A stretch of 64,000 nucleotides of DNA from Niabella yanshanensis (lineage in GTDB: Bacteria > Bacteroidota > Bacteroidia > Chitinophagales > Chitinophagaceae): the NCBI RefSeq assembly GCF_034424215.1, contig NZ_CP139960.1:310001-374000 (forward strand), written 5' to 3'. A program made the translations under genes and the position numbers. The notes below the pieces were generated by a model that made no database searches, was not told the origin of the DNA, and worked only from the letters and a program-made list of their open reading frames with translations. This document shows positions 18,504 through 28,500 of the stretch, piece by piece. The stretch's first letter is position 1; each line of letters opens with the position of its first letter.

Positions 18504-20939
18504 ATGAAGCAATTAAGATTATCGGGAGTTATAAGAAAAACGAATAAGATAGCTGCTAAGGTGGGGGTGCTTACCGGCATATATGTTATAATGTCTTATA
18601 GTAGTGTAGCACAGGACAAGCTGTATGGAAATGCTTTTTCATTAAATGATGTTAAAGTAACCGGCGGTATTTTAAAACATGCTCAGGACCTTAACATAGA
18701 AGTGTTGTTAAAGTATGATGTCGATCGTTTGTTGGCAGGATATAGAAAAGAAGCCGGGCTTCCCGCGAAATCAAAGATCTATCCTAACTGGGAAGGCCTG
18801 GATGGTCATGTTGGAGGTCATTATTTAACGGCATTGGCTATGAATTATGCATCCACCGGTAATCAGGAGTGTAAGAGGCGGATGGATTATATGATCGCTG
18901 AATTAAAAGCCTGTATGAATGCTAATGGTAAATTAAACCCCGATTGGGCCGTGGGTTATATAGGCGCCGTTCCGGGCGGGACAGCATTATGGCCTAAAAT
19001 TAAAGCTGGTGATATTGCTCCAATCTGGAAATATTGGGTTCCCTGGTACAATGTTCATAAAATGTATGCGGGGTTAAGAGACGCCTGGATGTACGGAGGA
19101 AGTGCTGAAGCGCGAAACCTGTTCCTGTCTTTTTGCGATTGGGCGGTTAACATTACCGGTGGTCTGTCAGACGCACAAATGGAAAGCATGCTGGGTAGTG
19201 AGCATGGGGGTATGAATGAAGTGTTAGCTGATGCATACCAAATGACTCATGATGACAGGTATCTCAAAGCCGCAAAGAGATTTTCACACAGGGAATTTTT
19301 GGAACCCTTGTCAAAAGGAATAGACAACCTGGATAACAAACATGCCAATACACAGGTGCCCAAAGCAGTGGGGTTTGAGCGGGTGGGAGAATTATCCAAC
19401 GATACGCAATACAAGCGTGCCGGAGCGTTCTTTTGGGAAACGGTAACCGGCAACCGGTCCCTGGCTTTCGGCGGCAACAGCCGCAGGGAATTTTTTCCCA
19501 GTGTTCCTTTTTACCGGGAGTATATAAGCGATGTGGAGGGTCCCGAAAGTTGCAATACTTATAATATGCTGAAGCTTTCCCAAGGGCTTTTCAGGCTGAG
19601 TCCTGACGCAAAATATATGGACTTTTACGAACGTGCATTGTACAACCATATCCTTTCTACCCAGCATCCGCAACATGGGGGATATGTGTATTTTACTCCC
19701 GCACGTCCGCGTCATTACAGGGTTTACTCAGCGCCTAATGAAGCCATGTGGTGTTGTGTAGGTAGTGGCATGGAAAATCATGGTAAGTATGGTGAACAGA
19801 TATATACGCATGGAAGAGATTCTTTGTTTCTCAATTTATTTATTGCATCGGAGTTAAACTGGAAGCAAAAAGCAATGAAGTTAAAGCAGGAAACCTTATT
19901 TCCCGATGAAGCCAGAACAAAGCTTTCAGTGGTAAGTGGCGCTGGTAAATTTACTTTAATGGTGCGCTATCCGTCGTGGGTAAAAGAGGGTGCTTTAAAA
20001 ATTTTAGTTAACGGGAAACAGATTACCTATCAACAAAAGCCGTCTTCTTATATAGCCATTAACCGGCAGTGGAAAAAGGGAGATGTGGTGTTGATTGATT
20101 TGCCCATGCATACTACCGTAGAACAAATGCCGAATGTGCCGGAATATATAGCTATCATGCATGGTCCGCTTTTATTAGGTGCCAAAACCGGAATTGAAAA
20201 CATCAGGGGTTTGATTGCTGACGATGGGCGATGGAGCCATATTGCCCATGGCGAAAAATTACCGGTAAACCAGGCGCCCGTTATTGTTTCAGGACGGGTA
20301 GAGGATATTTCCCAAAAGCTGGTTCCGGTAAAGGGAAAACCGTTGCAATTTACATTTGCCCGCAACTTAAATGTGGTTAATAATGCTGATTTGGTGTTAG
20401 AGCCTTTCTTCCGCATACACGATTCGCGTTATATGATGTACTGGATGGCTTTAACCCCGGTACAGTATAACAATTATATGGATTCGATTGCTCATGCTGA
20501 AAAAGAAAAGCTGGAGCTGGAGAAAAGAACGGTAGACTTCGTCGCGCCCGGTGAGCAGCAACCCGAGGTAGATCACCAGATGCAAAGTGAGCGGTCTCGA
20601 AAAGGGAATGCGCACAACCAGGCTTTCCGAGAAGCTTCAGGCGGTGGGTATTTTAGTTACAGCCTGGCTACCAATAAGCATACCGACCTGGCCTTAAGGG
20701 TTCGTTACTGGGGTTCCGAAGGTGGAAACAAGAGTTTTGATATTTATATCGACGATCAAAAACTGATCACTGAAAATCTTAACAATAAGTGGAACCGCTT
20801 TAACATGGTGGATGTTGAATACGCGATACCGGCCAATATGCTGGCAGGAAAAGATTATGTGAGAGTTAAGTTTCAAGCCTCAGGACCCAACACCGCCGGT
20901 CCCGTTTACTATTTAAGATTGGTGAAACCTAAAAAATAG
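18504..20939 (+). CDS. GH127 beta-L-arabinofuranosidase
   Basis: 811 residues from ATG 18504 (after AATAATAAT; an upstream in-frame GTG at 18480 is less likely). A signal-like segment ends near SSVAQ. The (alpha/alpha)6 barrel carries LDGHVGGHYLTALAMNYAS, and the zinc-thiolate site is complete: Glu348 and Cys350 in GPESCNTYNML, Cys417-Cys418 in MWCCVGSGMENH, the same E-x-C and CC arrangement as the characterised HypBA1 enzyme, where one Cys is the nucleophile. A C-terminal beta region (about 560-811) includes a DUF-type sandwich. GH127 releases beta-L-arabinofuranose; in a xylan locus it could also act on related side chains. Genes of GH43 type flank it on both sides. Confidence 0.88.
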   Translation: MKQLRLSGVIRKTNKIAAKVGVLTGIYVIMSYSSVAQDKLYGNAFSLNDVKVTGGILKHAQDLNIEVLLKYDVDRLLAGYRKEAGLPAKSKIYPNWEGLDGHVGGHYLTALAMNYASTGNQECKRRMDYMIAELKACMNANGKLNPDWAVGYIGAVPGGTALWPKIKAGDIAPIWKYWVPWYNVHKMYAGLRDAWMYGGSAEARNLFLSFCDWAVNITGGLSDAQMESMLGSEHGGMNEVLADAYQMTHDDRYLKAAKRFSHREFLEPLSKGIDNLDNKHANTQVPKAVGFERVGELSNDTQYKRAGAFFWETVTGNRSLAFGGNSRREFFPSVPFYREYISDVEGPESCNTYNMLKLSQGLFRLSPDAKYMDFYERALYNHILSTQHPQHGGYVYFTPARPRHYRVYSAPNEAMWCCVGSGMENHGKYGEQIYTHGRDSLFLNLFIASELNWKQKAMKLKQETLFPDEARTKLSVVSGAGKFTLMVRYPSWVKEGALKILVNGKQITYQQKPSSYIAINRQWKKGDVVLIDLPMHTTVEQMPNVPEYIAIMHGPLLLGAKTGIENIRGLIADDGRWSHIAHGEKLPVNQAPVIVSGRVEDISQKLVPVKGKPLQFTFARNLNVVNNADLVLEPFFRIHDSRYMMYWMALTPVQYNNYMDSIAHAEKEKLELEKRTVDFVAPGEQQPEVDHQMQSERSRKGNAHNQAFREASGGGYFSYSLATNKHTDLALRVRYWGSEGGNKSFDIYIDDQKLITENLNNKWNRFNMVDVEYAIPANMLAGKDYVRVKFQASGPNTAGPVYYLRLVKPKK

Positions 20940-21046
20940 GGATAGTAAACATGACAAGCGCCCGGATAAAAAGGCCAAAATAGATGATGACGCGCGACAG
21001 CGTATTTTACTAAAAAAATAAAACACTGAGATTTTAATTTACAGGA

Positions 21047-22624
21047 ATGAAGAAAAACATACTTTTTTGCTGGCTGGCTTCCTTTTCTTTAATGGCGGGT
21101 CTTCATGCCCAGCAAAATCAGAAAGCGCAAAATCCCATCATCTTTGCTGATGTACCGGATATCTCAATTACTCGGGTAGGAAAGAATTATTACATGAGCA
21201 GCACCACCATGCACATGAGTCCGGGTGTGCCTATTATGAAATCTACTGATTTGGTAAACTGGAAGCTCATAGGTTATTGTTATGATACGCTCAACAAAGC
21301 AGGTGTGGATGCTATGAACCTGGACAATAGCAAAAGTACTTATGGTCGTGGTTCCTGGGCGAGTAGCATTCGGTATCATAAAGGCACTTATTATGTTTCT
21401 ACATTTGCGCAGACTACTGGTAAAACCTATATCTACACGACAAAAGATATTGAAAAAGGACCATGGAAGGCAATAGAATTTAAACCCATGATGCACGACC
21501 ATTCATTGGTTTTTGATGACGATGGCAAAGTATATATGTTGTACGGCGGCGGTAAATTACGGTTGGTGGAATTAAAAGATGATCTTACCGGCGTTAAAGA
21601 AGGTACTGACCGCATAGTAATTGAGAATGCTACATTACCGACCACCCCTGAAGGAACCCGCGGAGGGCTGCCGGCAGAAGGCTCACAGGTATTTAAAGTA
21701 AATGGCAAATTTTACCTGTTCAATATTTCATGGCCTCCCGGTGGGCAGCGTTCGGTTATTATTCATCGTGCCAATACAATTACCGGACCATGGGAAGGTA
21801 GAATAGGCTTACAGGACAAAGGCGTAGCGCAAGGTGGTTTAATTGATACCCCTGATGGTCGCTGGTTTGCCTACCTTTTCCGGGATTATGGAGCAGTAGG
21901 CCGCATTCCTTACCTGGTTCCTGTAAAATGGGTGGATGGATGGCCGGTGATTGGAGATGAAAATGGTAAAGTACCTATGACCCTTGATCTTCCGGAAAGT
22001 AAAGGTTTAATTCCGGGCATAGTGGCTTCTGATGAGTTCACGCGTAAAAAAGGTGAACAGGTTTTACCGCTTGTATGGCAATGGAATCATAACCCGGTAA
22101 ATGAATTGTGGTCAGTAACAGCCAGAAAAGGTTATTTGCGGCTAACTACCGGACGTATCGATACCAGCTTGCTGCTGGCACGCAATACGCTTACGCAACG
22201 TACAGTAGGGCCCACTTCTTTGGGAGCTACTTCGATAGATGTGTCTCATATGAAGGATGGCGATTTTGCGGGGATCACCCTGCTTCAAAGAAATTATGGA
22301 GTATTAGGTGTAAAAATAGAGGGAGACAAAAGGTCACTGATAATGATCAACGCCAGCGATAATAAGCCGGTGGTAGCGGCAACCGTTCCCCTCAACCAGC
22401 ATGTTGTTCACCTGAAAGCCACCTGTGATTTCACCGATAAAAAGGATGTAGCTGATTTCTTTTACAGCTTAGATGGCAAAACATGGGTTCCTATCGGTAC
22501 ACAGTTGAAAATGGCCTATACTATTCCACACTTTATGGGATATAGATATGGCCTGTTTAACTATGCCACGAAAGTTACCGGTGGGTATGCGGATTTTGAT
22601 TATTTCCGCATTGAGAACAAATAA
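21047..22624 (+). CDS. GH43 with C-terminal beta-xylosidase-type sandwich
   Basis: 525 residues with a signal peptide ending near LHAQ. The propeller spans about 25-320: base Asp in FADVPDISI, second Asp in MHDHSLVFDDDGK and acid Glu in LPAEGSQVFK. Residues about 335-525 are a GH43_C2 sandwich ending in the usual YADFDYFRI. The catalytic motifs differ from the DPAP-type GH43s in this locus, indicating another subfamily, probably an exo-acting beta-xylosidase or arabinofuranosidase. It lies 107 bases after GH127 and 20 bases before the next GH43. It is the intact comparator for the tail of the protein at 2987. Confidence 0.89.
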   Translation: MKKNILFCWLASFSLMAGLHAQQNQKAQNPIIFADVPDISITRVGKNYYMSSTTMHMSPGVPIMKSTDLVNWKLIGYCYDTLNKAGVDAMNLDNSKSTYGRGSWASSIRYHKGTYYVSTFAQTTGKTYIYTTKDIEKGPWKAIEFKPMMHDHSLVFDDDGKVYMLYGGGKLRLVELKDDLTGVKEGTDRIVIENATLPTTPEGTRGGLPAEGSQVFKVNGKFYLFNISWPPGGQRSVIIHRANTITGPWEGRIGLQDKGVAQGGLIDTPDGRWFAYLFRDYGAVGRIPYLVPVKWVDGWPVIGDENGKVPMTLDLPESKGLIPGIVASDEFTRKKGEQVLPLVWQWNHNPVNELWSVTARKGYLRLTTGRIDTSLLLARNTLTQRTVGPTSLGATSIDVSHMKDGDFAGITLLQRNYGVLGVKIEGDKRSLIMINASDNKPVVAATVPLNQHVVHLKATCDFTDKKDVADFFYSLDGKTWVPIGTQLKMAYTIPHFMGYRYGLFNYATKVTGGYADFDYFRIENK

Positions 22625-22644
22625 CCAAGTCCAATTACTCTATC

Positions 22645-23988
22645 ATGATGAGAACGCTTACCATAGGAGCAGTTGTCGCAATGGCATTATCAACAGCCAC
22701 CATTACAGCTTCTGCACAAAACCCCTTCATCACCAATCAATTCACGGCCGACCCGTCGGCAAAAGTTTTTGGTGACAGGGTATATGTATTTCCTTCTCAT
22801 GACATTCCTGCGCCTGATGGTAGAAACCTCCGTAAAGACTGGTTTTGCATGGAAGACTACCATGTGTTTTCTTCGGAGAACCTGGTTGACTGGGCCGATC
22901 ACGGCGTGATTGTTACGCAAAATAAGGTGCCCTGGGTAAAACCTGACAGTTATGCCATGTGGGCGCCCGACGCCATTGAACGCAACGGTAAATACTATTT
23001 CTATTTTCCAGCCACTCCCAAAGATTCAACCATTGGCCGCGGTTTCACTATCGGCGTAGCGGTAGCAAACAAGCCCGAAGGGCCATATATACCGGAAGAA
23101 AGACCTATTAAAGGAGTTCGCGGAATTGACCCCGGTGTTTTTATTGATAAAAAAGACGGACAAGCCTACCTGTACTGGTCACAGGGGAATCTATACGGCG
23201 CCAAATTGAAAGCCAATATGCTGGAGCTCGACTCCGAAGTATTCACCTTAAAAGATTTTCCCAAAGAAGGTCTGAAAGAAGGACCTTACGTATTTGAACG
23301 GAACGGTATTTACTATATGACCTATCCGCATGTAGAAAACAAAATTGAAAGACTGGAATATGCCATAAGTGATAATCCTTTAGGACCTTTTCAGTTTAAA
23401 GGGGTGATAATGGATGAATCTCCAACCGGTTGCTGGACCAATCATCAATCCATCATTCAGTTCAAAGATCAGTGGTACCTTTTTTATCACCATAACGACT
23501 TGTCTCCAAAGTTTGATAAAAACCGGTCTATAAGGGTAGATAGTTTATTTTTTAATGCAGATGGAACGATACAAAAAGTAACACCAACACTCAGGGGAGT
23601 AGGATTAACCAATGCTTTCAGGGAAATACAGATAGACCGTTACAGTCATATAGGCGGCGCATCTATTGATTTTATAGATACTTCGAAAAGGTTTGATGGC
23701 TGGAAAACAACCTTTGCCAAAGCCGGCGACTGGGTGCGGTACAATAGTGTTGATTTTGGCAATAAAAAAGCGGGATCCGTTACTGTTCGCGTGAAATCGG
23801 AAGCCGGCGCCTTGTTGCAGGTAAGTACCAAAGAGAATATAATAATTGCAGAAGGAGCAGTAGCCCCAAAAAGCGGATGGAACGATGTGATAATTCCTGT
23901 AAAAAGCATGCCGAAAGGAGTAAGCGATTTAATAGTTACACTAAAAACAGGAAAAGGTGTAGATGTGGATTGGATCAGGTTCAACTGA
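22645..23988 (+). CDS. GH43 with C-terminal CBM6
   Basis: 447 residues; the second ATG (22648) is also possible. Signal peptide ends near TASAQ. GH43 propeller about 25-310 with FTADPSAKVFG, RGIDPGVFIDKKDGQ and LKEGPYVFERN giving the three acidic residues. Residues about 325-447 form a CBM6-type domain ending in DVDWIRFN, expected to bind xylan or its arabinose branches. Compared with the three paralogues at 30989-45124, it has a longer loop (SHDIPAPDGRNLRKDWF) near the active site and is more divergent. Likely arabinofuranosidase or xylosidase; 43 bases before GH115. Confidence 0.9.
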   Translation: MMRTLTIGAVVAMALSTATITASAQNPFITNQFTADPSAKVFGDRVYVFPSHDIPAPDGRNLRKDWFCMEDYHVFSSENLVDWADHGVIVTQNKVPWVKPDSYAMWAPDAIERNGKYYFYFPATPKDSTIGRGFTIGVAVANKPEGPYIPEERPIKGVRGIDPGVFIDKKDGQAYLYWSQGNLYGAKLKANMLELDSEVFTLKDFPKEGLKEGPYVFERNGIYYMTYPHVENKIERLEYAISDNPLGPFQFKGVIMDESPTGCWTNHQSIIQFKDQWYLFYHHNDLSPKFDKNRSIRVDSLFFNADGTIQKVTPTLRGVGLTNAFREIQIDRYSHIGGASIDFIDTSKRFDGWKTTFAKAGDWVRYNSVDFGNKKAGSVTVRVKSEAGALLQVSTKENIIIAEGAVAPKSGWNDVIIPVKSMPKGVSDLIVTLKTGKGVDVDWIRFN

Positions 23989-24031
23989 GCAGTGCTCAGA
24001 CAATAAGTAAAATTGAATAACAATAAAGCTT

Positions 24032-26614
24032 ATGTTGAGATTTAAAAAGAGCAGGTATGTAGTCACATGCGTAGCAGCCTGTTTGCTTTTTATTAACGCG
24101 GTTACAGCTCAGCAAACCAGCGGCATAACTTCTGATATCATCACCGAGAAAAGTGAAGAGGCCGGTGCTTTTCCTGTGGTAAATAACAGCAAAGCGGCGG
24201 CTCCTATCAGGTACGATGCAGCCGAGCTAAAACCTGTCATTCGCGCCATTGGCGATTTGCAGGCCGATATTGAAAGAGTTACCGGTGCTAAACCTTTGGC
24301 ATCTGCAACTGCTTCATCAGCCAGCTATGAAATTGTTATTGGTACACTGGGAGTAAGTAAACTTATTAACGATTTAGAAAAATCGAAAAAACTGAACACC
24401 AAAGACCTGAAAGGGAAATGGGAGAGTTTTGTTATTACTGTTGTTGATAATCCTAAAACCAATCAGAAACAGCTGGTAATTGCCGGTAGCGACAAAAGAG
24501 GAACTATTTTCGGTATTTACGAATTGTCCAAACAACTGGGTGTGTCGCCCTGGTACTGGTGGAACGATGTGCCGGTAAAGAAGCGGGGCAGTGCTTACGT
24601 GCTGCCGGGTTATTATGCTTCAGGAGAGCCTAAGGTTAAATACAGGGGAATATTTATTAACGATGAAGAACCTGCATTTGGCGGTTGGGCTCGGGGTAAA
24701 TTTGGCGGCATCAACAGCAAAATGTATGCACACATGTTTGAATTGCTGCTGCGTTTACGATCCAATTATTTATGGCCTGCCATGTGGGGTAAAGCCTTTA
24801 ATGAAGACGATCCGTTAAACCCAAAGGTTGCTGATGAATACGGGATTGTAATGGGATCGTCTCACCACGAACCCATGATGAGAGCTCAAAAAGAGTGGGG
24901 CACTAACCGGAAAAAATACGGTAATGCCGAGTGGAACTATCATACCAATAAAGAAGGGTTGCTAAAGTTTTGGGAAGATGGACTTACCCGTAATAAGGAT
25001 TACGATAACCTGGTGACCATGGGCATGCGTGGCGATGGTGACGAGCCTATGAAGGACTTAGGTAGTGCAGAAGCTAACTTTAAACTGCTGGAAACGATCA
25101 TGCAGGATCAGCGGAAAATTATTGAAAAAGTAACTAAAATGCCGGCTAAAGCAACACCCCAGCTGTGGGCATTATATAGCGAAGTACTGGAGTATTATGA
25201 CCAGGGAATGAAAGTTCCTGATGATATGATTATCCTGCTTTGCGATGATAACTGGGGTAATGTGCGTCGCCTGCCCGATTTAAACGGTAAGAGGCATCCG
25301 GGCGGGTATGGTATGTATTATCATGTAGATTTACATGGTGCGCCAAGGGCTTACCAGTGGTTGAACATGACCCAGATCCCTCATATGTGGGAGCAGCTGC
25401 AGCTTACGTACAGCTATGGCGTAGACCAGATATGGATATTAAATGTAGGTGATTTGAAACCCAACGAATACCCGGTGGATTTCTTCCTCAACATGGCCTG
25501 GAACCCAACGTCTTTCAATCAAAACAACCTGGATCAATATGCGAGGAAATTCGCTGAAGAACATTTTGGTAAAGAGCAGGCCAAAGAAGCTGCCGAAATT
25601 TTAAGTATGTATTGTAAGTACAATGCCCGTATTACTGCCGAAATGCTCGACCATCGAACCTATAATTTACAGAGTGGAGAGTTTGAGCAGGTGAAAGACG
25701 CCTACCTGGCATTGGAAACAAGGGCATTGCGCCAGTACATGGCTTTGGATGCGGCCTACCAGGATACCTATAAACAAATTATTTTGCACCCGGTAAGAGC
25801 TATGGCTAATTTATACGACATGTATTACGCGGTAGCAATGAACACTAAGCTCTCGGCAGAAAAAGACCTCCGGGCTAACTACTGGGCAGATTATGCCGAC
25901 TCCTGCTTTGCCCGGGATGCCGCTTACAGCAGGGATTATAACCTTAATATTTCAGGTGGTAAATGGAACCATATGATGGATCAGACCCATATCGGTTACC
26001 GTTCGTGGGATGAGCCGAGGGGCGGCAATATGAAACCCAAGGTTACCCGTATAACTGCTGAAGAAGTCAAAACGGGCGGTTATGTCTTTAGCGAAAGACA
26101 TGGGGTGGTTACCATGGAAGCGGAGCACTATTTTAATACAAAAGCCAATGCCAATACCCAATGGACTATCGTACCTGATTTAGGCAGAACCCTTTCAGCC
26201 GTTGCTTTGATGCCTTACACCTATAACACAGAGGGGGCTGCCATCAGTTATAAATTCAAACTCGACAGAAGTCCTGAAACAGTTAAGTTAAGAATGTTCT
26301 TCGATTGTACATTGCCTTTTAAAACAGGCGGGCATAAAGTTGCCGCCTCCATCACCGGAGGCAAGGAAGAAGTATGGAATATCAACGTGGATCTGAACTG
26401 GGCCAATAATTATTCTAAAATGTACCCGGCAGGCGCAGCCCGGATGATAGAAACAATAACTACGCTCCAATTGCCGAAGGCCGCAGATGACCTTCATACA
26501 TTAACGATCCGTCCGCTGGACCCGGGAGTAGTGATTTATAAGATTGTAATAGATAATGGCGGATACGAGCCCACCCATCTTAAAATGCCGGAAAGCCCCT
26601 ACAAACGATGGTAA
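24032..26614 (+). CDS. GH115 xylan alpha-glucuronidase
   Basis: 860 residues with a signal peptide ending near AVTAQ. Domain order is that of GH115: an N-terminal alpha/beta domain (about 30-190), a TIM barrel (about 205-510) with FINDEEPAFGGWARGKFGG and MGSSHHEPMMRA motifs, a helical domain (about 530-700) and a C-terminal beta domain. GH115 removes (4-O-methyl)-glucuronic acid from internal or terminal xylose units of intact glucuronoxylan. Its presence is the strongest evidence that the locus targets glucuronoarabinoxylan. It ends 4 bases before the start of the next gene, so the two should be translated from one mRNA. Confidence 0.93.
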   Translation: MLRFKKSRYVVTCVAACLLFINAVTAQQTSGITSDIITEKSEEAGAFPVVNNSKAAAPIRYDAAELKPVIRAIGDLQADIERVTGAKPLASATASSASYEIVIGTLGVSKLINDLEKSKKLNTKDLKGKWESFVITVVDNPKTNQKQLVIAGSDKRGTIFGIYELSKQLGVSPWYWWNDVPVKKRGSAYVLPGYYASGEPKVKYRGIFINDEEPAFGGWARGKFGGINSKMYAHMFELLLRLRSNYLWPAMWGKAFNEDDPLNPKVADEYGIVMGSSHHEPMMRAQKEWGTNRKKYGNAEWNYHTNKEGLLKFWEDGLTRNKDYDNLVTMGMRGDGDEPMKDLGSAEANFKLLETIMQDQRKIIEKVTKMPAKATPQLWALYSEVLEYYDQGMKVPDDMIILLCDDNWGNVRRLPDLNGKRHPGGYGMYYHVDLHGAPRAYQWLNMTQIPHMWEQLQLTYSYGVDQIWILNVGDLKPNEYPVDFFLNMAWNPTSFNQNNLDQYARKFAEEHFGKEQAKEAAEILSMYCKYNARITAEMLDHRTYNLQSGEFEQVKDAYLALETRALRQYMALDAAYQDTYKQIILHPVRAMANLYDMYYAVAMNTKLSAEKDLRANYWADYADSCFARDAAYSRDYNLNISGGKWNHMMDQTHIGYRSWDEPRGGNMKPKVTRITAEEVKTGGYVFSERHGVVTMEAEHYFNTKANANTQWTIVPDLGRTLSAVALMPYTYNTEGAAISYKFKLDRSPETVKLRMFFDCTLPFKTGGHKVAASITGGKEEVWNINVDLNWANNYSKMYPAGAARMIETITTLQLPKAADDLHTLTIRPLDPGVVIYKIVIDNGGYEPTHLKMPESPYKRW

Positions 26615-26618
26615 TTTG

Positions 26619-27752
26619 ATGATACAACGTAATTTTATATTAATAGTTTTAGGTTTATTCCTTAAGGTTACAGCGTGGGGGCAGGAGCTGCATTCTGCAG
26701 GCGACGGTTTACGCGAGTTCAGGTATACCAACCCGATTACCAGGGATTCAACTATTTCTATGCGGGATCACTTTATTATTAAGGTAGATAGTCTTTGGTA
26801 TTGTGTTGGTACTTCTAACCCGGTTTGGGAAGGGTTTAATCCGGGCGTTCGCATGCTGGTTTCTAAGGATCTCGTCAGTTGGAAACAACATTCATGGTTG
26901 ATTGATGCCAGCAAATTGCCCGACGATTGTCCTTACAAAGGAAGATTCTGGGCACCTGAAATACACTTTATTCAAAATAAATACTGGCTTACGATTAATA
27001 GTGGTAGAGTAACCAAAGAAGATCCGAAGGGAATGGATACGCACCGTGTGTGGCTTTTCTCGTCGGACAAAGTTACCGGGCCTTTCGTACTGGTTAATAA
27101 AAAACCATTAACATCACAATACCATAACGATGCTACTTTATTTGAAGACGAAGATGGACAAACTTATTTTTATTGCAGTGGCAACGGAATGTGGCAGGCC
27201 AGAATAGATCTGCCTTCGGGTAAGCTCACCACAACTGTCGAAAAATTTCTGGATAAAAGACAACCAGGCTGGCCCGAATGGATGCAGGGAGGTATTGAGG
27301 GCCCCTTTGTTATTAAAAGGGAAGGAATGTACTTTATGTTTTTCTCGACCTGGACAAGAGGCTATGAAGTGGCGTTGTTGAAATCGAAAGGCCCTTTAGG
27401 CCCCTGGGAACTGGTTTCGCAGGAACCTATTTTTGGAACCAGGAAAAATGGATACCGCCCGGAGTTAGCCAGGGCAGGAGGTTACGATCACCTGCAATTT
27501 ACAGACACGCAAGACCCTTACCAGGAAACCGGTCATAACGCGATGTTTATCGGACCAGATGGCAATCTATGGAGCTCCTGTCACTACTTTATGTATGAAA
27601 AAAGACCTTATCCATACAGCCAGACTTTTGAAGATTGGGAAAAGACACCGCAGATGGGGTATGAGCCGGTATATTATGAAAATGGCCGGTTTCATATAAA
27701 AGGACCCACCTGGACGGAGCAGGTGATCCGATATCTGCCTTTATCGAAATAG
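26619..27752 (+). CDS. GH43-like glycosidase, divergent
   Basis: 377 residues from ATG 26619; an upstream ATG at 26556 would overlap GH115 and lacks the signal peptide that immediately follows 26619 (MIQRNFILIVLGLFLKVTAWG). GH43 landmarks are recognisable: SMRDHFIIKVDSLWYCVGTS with a candidate base Asp, APEIHFIQNKYWLT, YHNDATLFEDEDGQTYFY with the second Asp and IEGPFVIKREGMYF with the acid Glu. The base motif RDHF rather than DP marks a distinct GH43 subgroup. Placement 4 bases after GH115 suggests a linked step on glucuronoarabinoxylan. Activity is not assignable from sequence. Confidence 0.78.
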   Translation: MIQRNFILIVLGLFLKVTAWGQELHSAGDGLREFRYTNPITRDSTISMRDHFIIKVDSLWYCVGTSNPVWEGFNPGVRMLVSKDLVSWKQHSWLIDASKLPDDCPYKGRFWAPEIHFIQNKYWLTINSGRVTKEDPKGMDTHRVWLFSSDKVTGPFVLVNKKPLTSQYHNDATLFEDEDGQTYFYCSGNGMWQARIDLPSGKLTTTVEKFLDKRQPGWPEWMQGGIEGPFVIKREGMYFMFFSTWTRGYEVALLKSKGPLGPWELVSQEPIFGTRKNGYRPELARAGGYDHLQFTDTQDPYQETGHNAMFIGPDGNLWSSCHYFMYEKRPYPYSQTFEDWEKTPQMGYEPVYYENGRFHIKGPTWTEQVIRYLPLSK

Positions 27753-27806
27753 AAGAGATAGCCTTTCAGAAACTTGTCATTTTTTTTTAACAATAAATCT
27801 AAAAGT

Positions 27807-28298
27807 ATGAAACAAACATTTACACGCATCATTTTTGTAGCCATGGTTACTTTGGCTACCTCCACTTTGTTTGCGCAACGCGCTGCACTTTCGGGCGAGT
27901 GGAAACTGGATGAGAAAAAAAGTGAGCTAGGCGAGTTTGCCAGGGCTGCCACTTCTGTAAAGGCAGAACAGAAAGAAGATGCAATTACTATTACAAGAGT
28001 AACACCCGGATTTAACGGTGGAGATCCGATGACTAACACCGTTACCTTAACTTTCGACGGTAAAGTAGTAGAGTCTGAAGGCTTTCGCGGTTCTAAAAGA
28101 AAATCAACGGCTAAATGGTCAGATGATGGTAAAACACTGGTAGTTAGCAGCACCATGAGCTTTGAGCGCGATGGACAAACTTCAGAGTTTAAATCTACAG
28201 AAACCTGGAGTATTACTAAGGACGGACAGCTATCAGTAGTTACACAATCCAACTCACCAAGAGGAGAGAGCACTGTTAAGGCTGTTTACACTAAATAA
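27807..28298 (+). CDS. Small secreted beta-rich protein, function unknown
   Basis: 163 residues from ATG 27807 (AAAAGT upstream; the frame opens earlier at 27774 without a signal). A clear signal peptide ends near TLFAQ. The mature part has alternating beta-strand patterns (SGEWKLDEKKSELG, DAITITRV, NTVTLTFDGKVVES, KTLVVSSTMSFERDG), consistent with a small lipocalin-like or META-like barrel, but I recognise no family with confidence. It has no catalytic motif I can name. It lies 54 bases after a GH43-like gene and is followed by a strong hairpin, so it may close a transcription unit that starts upstream. Confidence 0.75.
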   Translation: MKQTFTRIIFVAMVTLATSTLFAQRAALSGEWKLDEKKSELGEFARAATSVKAEQKEDAITITRVTPGFNGGDPMTNTVTLTFDGKVVESEGFRGSKRKSTAKWSDDGKTLVVSSTMSFERDGQTSEFKSTETWSITKDGQLSVVTQSNSPRGESTVKAVYTK

Positions 28299-28310
28299 TA
28301 ATCTCTGGTC

Positions 28311-28343
28311 TACCCCGGAAGGCGCGAAGGACCTACCGGGGTA
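28311..28343 (+). terminator. Hairpin terminator after the small secreted protein
   Basis: TACCCCGGAAGG (28311-28322) pairs with CCTACCGGGGTA (28332-28343), 11 of 12 positions, around a 9-base loop. It lies 13 bases after a stop codon and is followed by TATTAAAG, without a strong T run. Probable transcription end or attenuator. Confidence 0.55.
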
Positions 28344-28500
28344 TATTAAAGCATCCATATTGTAGATAAGTCGTTGTGGCTAGCAAACGATATAAATACT
28401 TCGTAACAGTTTTATAAATGTCATTTATACAAATATTTTCAACTATTGGTTGCTCTGCCATCTTCGCCGTAATAATATAACCTATCATAAAATTATTGAA

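Noticed and set aside
26556-26618. Upstream ATG of the GH43-like gene
   Set aside because: Overlaps GH115 coding sequence and the translated leader is not a signal peptide; 26619 begins one directly.
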